The notes under the pieces are model-generated. The model searched no databases. It saw nothing but the letters and a program-made list of their open reading frames with translations, and was not told the DNA's origin. DNA of 64,000 nt from CALMEC01 sp031366605 (lineage in GTDB: Bacteria; Actinomycetota; Thermoleophilia; Miltoncostaeales; Miltoncostaeaceae): the NCBI GenBank assembly GCA_031366605.1, contig JANLOO010000037.1:51972-115971 (forward strand). The letters run 5' to 3'. Positions 42,360 to 50,113 of the stretch are shown here, one piece after another. The stretch's first letter is position 1. Each line of letters starts with the position of its first letter. Both the position numbers and the translations under genes were made by a program.

Positions 42360-42376
42360 CGCGCCCTCTCGCCGTA

Positions 42377-43108
42377 ATGCCTCCGATCACAACCCTCACC
42401 GCGCCTGTCAACACCCGTACCGCCTCGGCGCGTCGGGATGTCCGTGCTGTGCGTTTCGCCCACTACGGCACCGCCGGTGAGCCGCCGGCCGTCGCCGAGG
42501 TCGCAGGCGACGAGGCCTCGTTGATCGAGGAGCTCTTCACCAGGGCCGCAGACGCCTGCACAGTCCCGCCGCTCGCGGTGCGCGAAGTCATCGAGAACCT
42601 CGTACACGCCGATTTCGAGGGCGCCTGCGTCTCGATCTTCGACGATGGCGCCTCGCTGCGCGTATCGGACTGCGGCCCGGGCATCGCGGACAAGGAACGG
42701 GCCCTCCAGCCGGGTTTCTCCACTGCGTGCGAGCGGGTGCGAAGCGTGGTGCGCGGAGTCGGGTCGGGTCTCCCGGTGGCCGCCAGCGCCATGCACGCCA
42801 CAGGCGGCACGTTTGAGCTGACCGACAACCTTCGTGGTGGAACCGTCGTCACGCTGTCGGTGCCCGGATGCGCACACCCGCGTGCAACCACACTCGAACT
42901 CACCGAGGTCGCCCGCCAACTCATGGCGCTGCTCCTCGAGATGGCTCCCGCGGCGCCCACCGCCCTCGCCGGGGAACTGGCGATCCCACTCGGAGAATGC
43001 GGCCGTGAGCTCGTGCTGCTCGAACACCGGGGCCTGGTCGTGCGCTCCGAGGACGGCGCTCGTTCGTTGAGCGCCTCCGGCACCGAGCTCCTCAACACGC
43101 TGTTTTGA
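42377..43108 (+). CDS. GHKL-type ATPase with C-terminal winged-helix domain, coupled to dnaA
   Basis: A 243-residue protein I cannot name. Residues about 40-155 are a histidine-kinase-like ATPase: N box VREVIENLVHADF, G1 VSDCGPGIAD, G2 RGVGSGLPVAASAM, and a final strand GGTVVTLSVPG. There is no His-phosphotransfer domain, so it resembles anti-sigma/serine-kinase (SpoIIAB/RsbW-like) or stand-alone GHKL proteins. Residues about 165-243 look like a winged helix (LTEVARQLMALLLEM, LLEHRGLVVRSEDGARSLS). Its TGA overlaps the dnaA TTG (TTGA), so dnaA translation depends on it. A role in control of replication initiation is a reasonable guess from position only. Confidence 0.8.
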   Translation: MPPITTLTAPVNTRTASARRDVRAVRFAHYGTAGEPPAVAEVAGDEASLIEELFTRAADACTVPPLAVREVIENLVHADFEGACVSIFDDGASLRVSDCGPGIADKERALQPGFSTACERVRSVVRGVGSGLPVAASAMHATGGTFELTDNLRGGTVVTLSVPGCAHPRATTLELTEVARQLMALLLEMAPAAPTALAGELAIPLGECGRELVLLEHRGLVVRSEDGARSLSASGTELLNTLF

Positions 43109-44502
43109 GCGACACGCACCGCCATTCGGCAGCGCCGGACGAACAACTGCAAGCGGTGTGGCAGCAAGTGCTGGCATGCCTCAGCGCGACCCTCAACAAC
43201 GCGACGTACAACCTCGCGTTCTCCAACACCCGCGCGACGCGCCTGGAGGGCGATCGGATCGTGTTGGCGGTCGAGACCGAGTTCGCCCGCAGTTGGGTGG
43301 CCCAGCGCTACCAAGCCGTCCTCAAAGACGCCCTCTATGAGGTGCTCGGCACCGACATCGCCGTCGAGGTCATCGTCGTGCCGACCGAGATCGACGGTGA
43401 CGGCCCCGGACAGCCCGCCACACAGACCGCCGCCGCGCCGGCGCATCGCATGATCCCGACGATCGGCCGCGTCCACGGACGCCTGCAGGACCGGTTCTTG
43501 TTCGAGAACTTCGTCACCGGCCCGTCCAACCGTTTTGCGCATGCCGCGGCCCTCGCCGTCGCCGAGCAGCCGGCCCAGTCGTTCAACCCGTTCTTCATCT
43601 ACGGCGGGGTCGGGCTGGGCAAGACGCATCTGCTCCAGGCGATCGGCCACTTCGTCGTGCGCAACCACCCTGCGCTGACCGTCCGCTACGTGTCGGTCGA
43701 GACGTTCACCAACGACTTCATCACCGCACTCGGCGAGGGTGGGACCCAGGCCTTCAAAGAACGGTACCGCGGGGTGGACGTCCTGTTGATCGACGACATC
43801 CAGATGCTCGAGGGCAAGGACCAGACGCAAGAAGAGTTCTTCCACACGTTCAACGACTTGCACGAGGCCGGCAAGCAGATCGTGATCTCGTCGGACCGGC
43901 CCCCCAAGGCGATGGCCACCCTCGAAGCCCGCCTGCGCTCCCGGTTCGAGATGGGGCTCATCACCGATGTGCAGCCACCGGACCTCGAGACCCGCATCGC
44001 CATCCTGCGCAAGAAAGTCCACGCCGGCGGCTACCAAATCCACGATCCCGAGGTCCTTCCGTTCATCGCCGCACGGCTGCAGGACAACGTGCGTGAACTG
44101 GAAGGCGCGCTCATCCGCGTCGTGGCCCAGGCCTCGCACGCAAAGTCACATGTCACCGTCGACCTGGCCCGCGAGGTGCTGCGCGCCTACTTCCCCGCCG
44201 ACGGCGCCTCGATCAGCGTCGAAGCCATCCAAGAAGAGGTCTGTCGCCATTACGGCTTGTCGATCGCCGAACTCGTCGGCGACAAACGCGACAAACGCGT
44301 CGTCGTGCCACGACAAGTTGCGATGTACCTCTCTCGCGAGCTCACGCAGAGCTCCCTCCCTGCGCTCGGCCGGGCATTCGGGGGCCGCGACCATACGACC
44401 GTCATGTACGCGGTCAACAAGGTCGGCAACCAGATGTCTGACGAAGGCGAGATCTTTGCGGCGGTGCAGAGCTTGACGCACCGCCTCAAAAACCACGTGT
44501 GA
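43105..44502 (+). CDS. dnaA: Chromosomal replication initiator protein DnaA
   Basis: A 465-residue AAA+ initiator. Domain I (about 1-90) begins LQAVWQQVLACLSATLNNAT. A short linker is followed by domain III with Walker A YGGVGLGKTHLLQAI, Walker B VLLIDDIQMLEGKDQTQEEF and sensor region LEARLRSRFEMGL. The domain IV DNA-binding signature is LGRAFGGRDHTTVMYAVNKV. The start is a TTG overlapping the stop of the upstream ATPase gene; no separate ribosome site is needed if translation is coupled. Confidence 0.98.
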   Translation: MSDTHRHSAAPDEQLQAVWQQVLACLSATLNNATYNLAFSNTRATRLEGDRIVLAVETEFARSWVAQRYQAVLKDALYEVLGTDIAVEVIVVPTEIDGDGPGQPATQTAAAPAHRMIPTIGRVHGRLQDRFLFENFVTGPSNRFAHAAALAVAEQPAQSFNPFFIYGGVGLGKTHLLQAIGHFVVRNHPALTVRYVSVETFTNDFITALGEGGTQAFKERYRGVDVLLIDDIQMLEGKDQTQEEFFHTFNDLHEAGKQIVISSDRPPKAMATLEARLRSRFEMGLITDVQPPDLETRIAILRKKVHAGGYQIHDPEVLPFIAARLQDNVRELEGALIRVVAQASHAKSHVTVDLAREVLRAYFPADGASISVEAIQEEVCRHYGLSIAELVGDKRDKRVVVPRQVAMYLSRELTQSSLPALGRAFGGRDHTTVMYAVNKVGNQMSDEGEIFAAVQSLTHRLKNHV

Positions 44503-44889
44503 TCTGAACCGCGCTCAGGGCCCCGCCCGTGCGCGTTGCAAACGTCCCGGCCACCCCGATGGCCTGTGGAGATCACCCCGATCCATCCCCACGACGCGTC
44601 AGATCACCGTTGCGTGACGACGCGTCGGCGATCACCGCCGTGTCCCCCCTCCCGGGCACAACACGCGTCGACGCGCCTTCGACGACTCATCCCGTGTTCC
44701 TCCCCACATCACCCCGACAAGACCCCCGCAACGAGCAGGGCAGACTCCGCGTCTCAACAGCTCCCACATCCCCAACGATCACCACAGACACAAAGATTTC
44801 TTTTGGGGGTTTCTTCCTTCGCCACACCGTGCGGTGACCTCTGCAGTCCACACGACTCGGCATCCGTCGCACCAAGTAGTCTTCACCGG
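44503..44889. other. dnaA-dnaN intergenic region
   Basis: The 387 nt hold no gene. One DnaA-like box (TGTGGAGAT, 44565) and several CCCCACA/CCACA motifs are present, all weak. A T-rich tract lies at about 44789-44820 (AAAGATTTCTTTTGGGGG), which is unusual in this GC-rich DNA and could be an unwinding element. The dnaN -10 box is at the right end. In many actinobacteria oriC is here, but the box cluster left of dnaA looks better. Confidence 0.4.
44877..44882 (+). promoter_or_regulatory. -10 box TAGTCT of a leaderless promoter for dnaN
   Basis: TAGTCT ends 7 nt before the dnaN ATG at 44890, with no Shine-Dalgarno between. Confidence 0.55.
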
Positions 44890-45990
44890 ATGCGCCTTAC
44901 CGCCCAGCGAGACGAACTCGCCTCAAAGCTCGCACTCGTTGCCCGAGCTGCTTCGACCAAGAGCACCATCCCCGTCTTGGGACAGGTACGCCTCGACGCA
45001 ACCGGCCCGATTGTCGAGCTCGCCGCAACAGACATGGAGCTCTCGCTTCGCATTCCGGTTGAGGCCGGCGTCGAAGACGGCGGAGCGGTCGTCCTGCCGC
45101 GGTTGGCCGCCGACATCGTCCGGACGATGGCCGACGGTCCGGTCACACTCGAACACCGTGCCAACGAAGGCGTTGTCGGAGTCAGCGGTGGGCAGTCGTC
45201 GTTTGCGCTCAACTGTCTGCAGGCGTCGGACTTCCCCGATCTGCCGGTCGATGAGGGTTCGGGCCTGATCATCCCGATCGAGCCATTTGTCGCGACAGCC
45301 GATCGCGTTGCACGGGCGGCGTCGCGCGACGACACACGCCCCGTGCTGACCGGCGTGCTTGTGCGCATCGGCCCGGACGGCATCACGATGGTCGCCACGG
45401 ACTCGTACCGTCTTGCAGCCATGCAGACGCCACTCGAGTCTCCTCCCGCCGATGTGCGCGAGGCCATCATCCCCGCCCGGGCGCTCCAGGAGGTCGGCCG
45501 ACTCGCCGCCGCCATGAAGGCGACCGAACTCGAACTGGTCATCGGTGAGGGCCAAGCCCTGTTCCGCATCGGCGGCGCACGGTTGACGAGTCGCCTGATC
45601 GACGGTCAGTTCCCCGATTACAAGCAGTTGATCCCCGAGCGTTTCGAATACGAGGTTGCGTTCGACCGTGCCGAGATGGTGTCGGTGCTGTCCCGTATCG
45701 GGGTCGTCGCCCAGCGCAGCGCCCCCATCCGCCTGGCGTTCGACCAGGGCCAGATCACGGTGTCGGCCGTCAGCGAGCAGCTCGGCGAGGGACATGAGTC
45801 GCTTCCGGTGGCGTTCAACGGCGAGGCGTTCGAAATCGGTTTCAACGCCGAGTTCCTGCGGGACGGGGTCGACAGCATCAGCGGCGACGAGCTGCGCCTG
45901 GGTCTCATCAGCCCGCTTCGGCCGGGACTGCTGCAGGGAGGCGCTGACGGCTACCGCTACCTGCTGATGCCGATCCGCCTCAACGTTTAG
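44890..45990 (+). CDS. dnaN: DNA polymerase III subunit beta (sliding clamp)
   Basis: A 366-residue clamp with three repeated domains. It begins MRLTAQRDELASKLALVARA, with STKSTIPVLGQVRLDATG, then RPVLTGVLVRIGPDGITMVA in the second domain, LIDGQFPDYKQLIPERFEYE at the hinge to domain three, and ends DGYRYLLMPIRLNV with the terminal strand that forms the protein-binding pocket. The start fits the family exactly. Confidence 0.97.
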   Translation: MRLTAQRDELASKLALVARAASTKSTIPVLGQVRLDATGPIVELAATDMELSLRIPVEAGVEDGGAVVLPRLAADIVRTMADGPVTLEHRANEGVVGVSGGQSSFALNCLQASDFPDLPVDEGSGLIIPIEPFVATADRVARAASRDDTRPVLTGVLVRIGPDGITMVATDSYRLAAMQTPLESPPADVREAIIPARALQEVGRLAAAMKATELELVIGEGQALFRIGGARLTSRLIDGQFPDYKQLIPERFEYEVAFDRAEMVSVLSRIGVVAQRSAPIRLAFDQGQITVSAVSEQLGEGHESLPVAFNGEAFEIGFNAEFLRDGVDSISGDELRLGLISPLRPGLLQGGADGYRYLLMPIRLNV

Positions 45991-46075
45991 CGCGAGCGAC
46001 GACCCTCGGCGACGGCCGGAGTGGGCCGTCCGGTCGCTTCAGGTCGCGAACCTGCGATCGTGGGAACGCGTCAGC

Positions 46076-47128
46076 TTGGAGTTCGAGCCCGGCTTGATCG
46101 TGGTCAGCGGGCCAAACGGCGCAGGCAAGACATCCCTGGTCGAGGCGGTCACGTTCGCGACGATCGGCGTGTCACCCCGCACGTCACGGGAGGCCGAGGC
46201 GGTGCGCCGTGGAGCCGAGGCCTTTCACGTCGCCATCGATCTGGCCGGAGCCGGGGGGCATCAGCTGCGTGAGATCGGCTTCCGGCAAGGGCTCGGCCGG
46301 CGTCTGCGTCGCGACGGCGTGCCCGTCCGATCGCTGGGGGACTGGCGTGTGCCGGGTGCCGTGCTCGTCTTCCTTCCCGAGGAGCTGCGGTCGGTCAAAG
46401 GCCCGCCCGCGGCGCGGCGGCGGGCTGTAGATCGGCTCCTCGAAGGCGCTGAGACCGGGTTTACGGAGACCCATGCCGGCTACCTCGCGGCGATCGCGCA
46501 GCGCAACGCGCTGCTGCGACGTATCCGCTCCGGCCTGACGGGAGTCAGCGGCCTGGCCCCGTGGGACCGGGCCTGTGTCGAGTTGGGCGGTGCCATCGCC
46601 CGCGCGCGGTCGCGGGCCATCACGGACCTCTCGCAACCGTTTGGACGATGGCTTGCGGCCCTCGGCGGCGGCCGCGGCGGTCGACTGGCGCTCGAGCCGT
46701 CCCCTGCGGCGCTTGAGGGTGCATCGCTCGACGCGATCGAGGGGCTTCTGGCCGACGCGATCGAACGCAACCGCGACCGCGACATCCAGGCTGCGCAGAC
46801 GCTGTCGGGTCCACACCGCGACGACATGTGGATCGGTGCGGGTGACCATGATCTACGCCGACTCGGGAGCCAAGGTGAGCAGCGGACAGCGGTACTGGCG
46901 TTGCTGTTGGCGTGCCGCGATCACCTTGCCGCGCGGTCGGCGATGCCGATCATGTTGCTCGACGACGTGCTGAGCGAACTCGACCCGCAGCGTCGCCGCT
47001 TGCTCCTGGAGGCGCTTGCCGGGCAGGGCCAGGCCTGGGTCACGAGCGCGGATCCCGACGCGGCCGGACTGGCGGAGGCCGCCGGAGCAGCGCATCATCT
47101 GCATGTGGAGGCAGGACGTGTCTGTTAG
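46076..47128 (+). CDS. recF: DNA repair/replication protein RecF, start codon unclear
   Basis: RecF is an ATPase that helps load RecA at gaps. Visible motifs are Walker A VVSGPNGAGKTSLVEAV, DWRVPGAVLVFLPEELRSVKG, SGPHRDDMWI, the signature QGEQRTAVLALLLACRDHL, and Walker B MPIMLLDDVLSELD. The first canonical start is the TTG at 46076, but the conserved first strand lies in frame before it, from about 46028 (VRSLQVANLRSWERVSLEFE), without ATG, GTG or TTG. GGAG at 46018-46021 is 6 nt before the GTC at 46028. Removing one G from GTGGGCC (46021-46027) would give a normal GTG start. Either a base error, a real frameshift or an odd start is present. Confidence 0.88.
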   Translation: MEFEPGLIVVSGPNGAGKTSLVEAVTFATIGVSPRTSREAEAVRRGAEAFHVAIDLAGAGGHQLREIGFRQGLGRRLRRDGVPVRSLGDWRVPGAVLVFLPEELRSVKGPPAARRRAVDRLLEGAETGFTETHAGYLAAIAQRNALLRRIRSGLTGVSGLAPWDRACVELGGAIARARSRAITDLSQPFGRWLAALGGGRGGRLALEPSPAALEGASLDAIEGLLADAIERNRDRDIQAAQTLSGPHRDDMWIGAGDHDLRRLGSQGEQRTAVLALLLACRDHLAARSAMPIMLLDDVLSELDPQRRRLLLEALAGQGQAWVTSADPDAAGLAEAAGAAHHLHVEAGRVC

Positions 47129-47639
47129 ACGACGACGGTTCCGTCGCGAGCCGGTCATGATCGGTGATCGGCTCGCGCGCTACCGCGGCGGATCGGACTC
47201 CCCCGCGGGCTCCGAGCTGGCCGTGCTGCAAGCGGCCTGGAAGGACGTCGCGGGTCCGCAGGCCGCGGCCAACTCCGTCGTGGTGCGGCGCAGCCGCGCC
47301 GGAGTCGTCAGCATCGCGTGCGCGAGCGGCGTGTGGGCTCAAGAACTCGATGCACGCCGTGATCTTCTGACGGATCAGTTGGTCCGCGTGGCGCCCGATT
47401 TACGGGTGACCGGAATCAGGTTTGTGGTGGGAGACCACGTCATCCCGGTGCCCCAGACGGTCCGCCCGCGAGCGGTTCCGGCACCGACCGCGCAGGAGAC
47501 CGCACAGGCCCAGAAGCTCTTTGACGAGGTCACCGACGCCGATCTGCGTGAACGACTGGTCCGGGCGGCCGCGGGACAGCTCGCGATCGCGCGAGCCAAG
47601 ACAAAAAAGCCTGCAAAGAGCAAAAAACCAGGGGCGTGA
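47118..47639 (+). CDS. DciA-like protein (DUF721), helicase-loader candidate
   Basis: A 173-residue protein starting VSVRRRRFRREPVMIGDRLA, followed by the DUF721 core LAVLQAAWKDVAGPQAAANS and VVSIACASGVWAQELDARRD, then a Lys-rich tail (ARAKTKKPAKSKKPGA). DciA proteins replace DnaC/DnaI as DnaB loaders in many bacteria. The GTG at 47118 has GGAGG 6 nt upstream and overlaps recF by 11 nt. A shorter start at the ATG 47157 would remove the basic N-terminus typical of this family next to recF. Confidence 0.88.
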   Translation: MSVRRRRFRREPVMIGDRLARYRGGSDSPAGSELAVLQAAWKDVAGPQAAANSVVVRRSRAGVVSIACASGVWAQELDARRDLLTDQLVRVAPDLRVTGIRFVVGDHVIPVPQTVRPRAVPAPTAQETAQAQKLFDEVTDADLRERLVRAAAGQLAIARAKTKKPAKSKKPGA

Positions 47640-47655
47640 CGGCCGGACAGGCTGA

Positions 47656-47661
47656 TACCCT
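47656..47661 (+). promoter_or_regulatory. -10 box TACCCT for gyrB-gyrA
   Basis: TACCCT would start an mRNA about 20 nt before the gyrB TTG at 47688, leaving room for GGAG at 47681. Confidence 0.45.
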
Positions 47662-47687
47662 TCAGGACAACAGGAGTCCCGGAGAAC

Positions 47688-50111
47688 TTGACCGAAAACG
47701 CACCCGAACAACACCCACCCCCAACGCGTTATGACGCGCAGGACATCACCGTCCTCGAGGGGCTTGAGGCGGTCCGCAAACGCCCCGGCATGTACATCGG
47801 CACCACCGGACCCAGGGGCCTGCACCACCTCGTCTACGAGGTGGTCGACAACAGCGTCGACGAGGCGATGGCGGGGTACTGCGATCGAATCGAGGTCACG
47901 CTTCACCCGGATGGCGCCTGCACGGTGTCCGACAACGGACGTGGCATCCCCGTCTCGGCGATGGCCGACCAGGGCGGCAAGAGCGCGCTCGAGGTGGTGC
48001 TGACGGTCCTGCACGCGGGCGGCAAGTTCGGCGGCGAGGGGTACAAGGTCTCGGGTGGATTGCACGGCGTCGGCGTCAGCGTGGTCAATGCGCTCTCTGA
48101 GTCCCTGACAGCCGAGGTTCGTCGCGAGGGTCATGTCTGGCGGCAGGTCTACGGCAACGGTGGCGCGCCGCTCACGGCGATCGAAAAGGGTGAGGCCGCC
48201 GACACGACGGGCACCACGATCTCGTTCAAGCCCGACGCGGACATCTTCGAAGAGCCGGAGTTCGATTACGACACGCTCGCCAAGCGGTTCGAGGACACGG
48301 CGTTCCTGACGCGCGGGCTCACCATCGTGCTCATCGACGAGCGCGGTGTCCCGCGCGAGCAGACGTTCCACGCCGAGGGCGGCATCATCGACTTCGTCCT
48401 GCACCTCAACAAGGATCGCGACGCAATCCACAAGGATGTCGCGTACTTCGAGGCCGCGGGAGACGAGGGCGTGCTCGAGATCGCGATGCAATGGACGTCG
48501 GGGTTTACGGAGGCGGTCCACAGCTACGCCAACAACATCAACACGCACGAGGGCGGGACGCACCTCTCGGGTTTCCGCACGGCGCTGACCGGCACGATCA
48601 ACTCGTACGCCCGCGACAAGGGGATCCTCAAGGAGAAAGAGGAGAACCTGGAGGGCGCGGACACCCGTGAAGGCCTGACGGCGATCATCTCGGTCAAGCT
48701 CCGGGAGCCGCAGTTCGAGGGCCAGACCAAGACCAAGCTCGGCAACTCCGAGATCCAGGGATTCGTGGTCAGGCTGGTCAACGAGCGGCTCAAGGAATAC
48801 CTCGAGGAGCATCCCACCGAGGCGCGGGCCATCTGTCAGAAGGGCGTGCAGGCCGCCCAGGCGCGGATGGCGGCCCGCAACGCGCGCGACCTGGCCCGCC
48901 GCAAGGGTGTGCTCGACACCCGCCTTCCCGGCAAGCTCCACGATTGCTCCGACCGCGACCCCACCGGCACCGAGATCTTCCTCGTCGAGGGTGACTCCGC
49001 CGGGGGCTCGGCGGTGCGCGCGCGGCAGTCGAGCTTTCAGGCCATCCTGCCGTTGCGCGGCAAGATCATCAACGTCGAGAAAGCCCGGTTCGACAAAGTC
49101 CTGGCCAACACCGAAATCCAGGCCATCATCGGCGCGATGGGCACCGGGATCGGCGAGGAGTTCGACCTCGGCAAGGCCCGATACCACAAGCTCGTGCTGA
49201 TGACCGACGCCGACGTCGATGGCGCGCACATCCGCACGTTGATCCTGACGTTCCTGTTTCGCCACATGCCCGAGCTGATCGAAGCCGGGTACGTCTACAT
49301 CGCCTGCCCGCCGCTCTACAAGGTCAAGCAGGGCAACCAGGAGCAGTACATCGAGAAAGAGCCGGACCTCGAAGAGTGGCTGCTCGACCGCAACATCGGC
49401 GACCTGCAGGTGCATTCGACCGGCAACGGCGGTCCGGCGGCCATGACCAAGACCCGGTTCCAGCGCTACCAGAAGTCGTTGCGCGAACACGACGGATGGA
49501 CCTCGGCCCTGCGCGGCAACCATGGCGGCGGGCTCGTCGAGTTCCTCCAGATCAACGGTCTGCTCGACATCACGCCGACCGACCTGCAGGCGTTGGCGGA
49601 AGCGGTTGTGGCCGCGGGCTCGACCATCGCGACCCTGACGATCGACCGTATCGACGAGGAGACCCAGGTAGTCCACGCGAAGTCCGTCCAGAACCGCACC
49701 GGCGAGGCGCGCACGGCCGCGATCCCGTTCGCGATCTATGCGACGCGTGAGCTGCAACGACTGCGCACATTGCGGACGCAGCTGCACGAGCAGGTGGGCA
49801 CGGCCCCGTTCGTCGTCCGCCGCGGCGCGAAGTCCCGCGAGGCCGCGACCTACGAGGCGCTCAAGACCACTGTCCTCGATCTGTGCCGCGAAGGCATCAC
49901 GCTCTCACGGTTCAAGGGCCTCGGCGAGATGAACAGCGAGCAGCTCTGGGAGACCACGATGGATCCCGAGCGGCGCATCCTGCAACAAGTCGGCATGGAC
50001 GACGCCGCGGTCGCCGACGAGCTCTTCTCTGTCCTGATGGGCGACCAAGTCGAGCCCCGCCGCGCGTTCATCGAGCACAACGCGCAAAAAGTCAAGAACT
50101 TGGACGTCTAA
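47688..50111 (+). CDS. gyrB: DNA gyrase subunit B, long form with TOPRIM insertion
   Basis: An 807-residue gyrase B. It has the GHKL ATPase (EVVDNSVDEAMAGYCD, GLHGVGVSVVNALSE), the transducer domain, TOPRIM motifs LVEGDSAGGSAVRARQ and DADVDGAHIRTLILT, and the end RFKGLGEMNSEQLWETTMDP and VEPRRAFIEHNAQKVKNLDV. Between WLLDRNIGDL and RFKGLGEM is an insertion of about 165 residues, like that in E. coli GyrB and absent from short Gram-positive forms of about 640-680 residues. The start is a TTG with GGAG 3-6 nt upstream. gyrA follows after 2 nt. Confidence 0.97.
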   Translation: MTENAPEQHPPPTRYDAQDITVLEGLEAVRKRPGMYIGTTGPRGLHHLVYEVVDNSVDEAMAGYCDRIEVTLHPDGACTVSDNGRGIPVSAMADQGGKSALEVVLTVLHAGGKFGGEGYKVSGGLHGVGVSVVNALSESLTAEVRREGHVWRQVYGNGGAPLTAIEKGEAADTTGTTISFKPDADIFEEPEFDYDTLAKRFEDTAFLTRGLTIVLIDERGVPREQTFHAEGGIIDFVLHLNKDRDAIHKDVAYFEAAGDEGVLEIAMQWTSGFTEAVHSYANNINTHEGGTHLSGFRTALTGTINSYARDKGILKEKEENLEGADTREGLTAIISVKLREPQFEGQTKTKLGNSEIQGFVVRLVNERLKEYLEEHPTEARAICQKGVQAAQARMAARNARDLARRKGVLDTRLPGKLHDCSDRDPTGTEIFLVEGDSAGGSAVRARQSSFQAILPLRGKIINVEKARFDKVLANTEIQAIIGAMGTGIGEEFDLGKARYHKLVLMTDADVDGAHIRTLILTFLFRHMPELIEAGYVYIACPPLYKVKQGNQEQYIEKEPDLEEWLLDRNIGDLQVHSTGNGGPAAMTKTRFQRYQKSLREHDGWTSALRGNHGGGLVEFLQINGLLDITPTDLQALAEAVVAAGSTIATLTIDRIDEETQVVHAKSVQNRTGEARTAAIPFAIYATRELQRLRTLRTQLHEQVGTAPFVVRRGAKSREAATYEALKTTVLDLCREGITLSRFKGLGEMNSEQLWETTMDPERRILQQVGMDDAAVADELFSVLMGDQVEPRRAFIEHNAQKVKNLDV

Positions 50112-50113
50112 CG

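Larger units (their letters stand above)
42014..42376. other. Origin-type intergenic region with DnaA-box-like cluster (candidate oriC)
   Basis: This 363-nt divergent gap holds four 9-mers close to the DnaA box: GTCTCCACA (42182), TGTGGAAAC (42193), TGTGGAGAA (42205, 8 of 9 matches to TGTGGATAA) and CTGTCCACA (42308). Between them is the T-rich stretch CTTTTTCCC. Transcription diverges here, with rpmH leftward and the dnaA operon rightward, and parS lies 2.4 kb away. These support an origin role; function is inferred. Confidence 0.5.

Noticed and set aside
42463..44139. Long minus-strand frame opposite dnaA and the ATPase gene
   Set aside because: Antisense shadow; the plus-strand proteins carry all the expected DnaA and GHKL motifs.
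44503..44889. dnaA-dnaN gap as the definite oriC
   Set aside because: Only one weak DnaA-like box is seen; it stays possible but is less supported than the gap left of the dnaA operon.
47400..49787. Very long open frame on the minus strand opposite gyrB
   Set aside because: It is the antisense shadow of gyrB in GC-rich DNA; its peptide shows no family motif while gyrB is complete.
49883..50113. N-terminal extension of gyrA into gyrB
   Set aside because: The frame is open but overlaps gyrB in another frame; the family start is at 50114.
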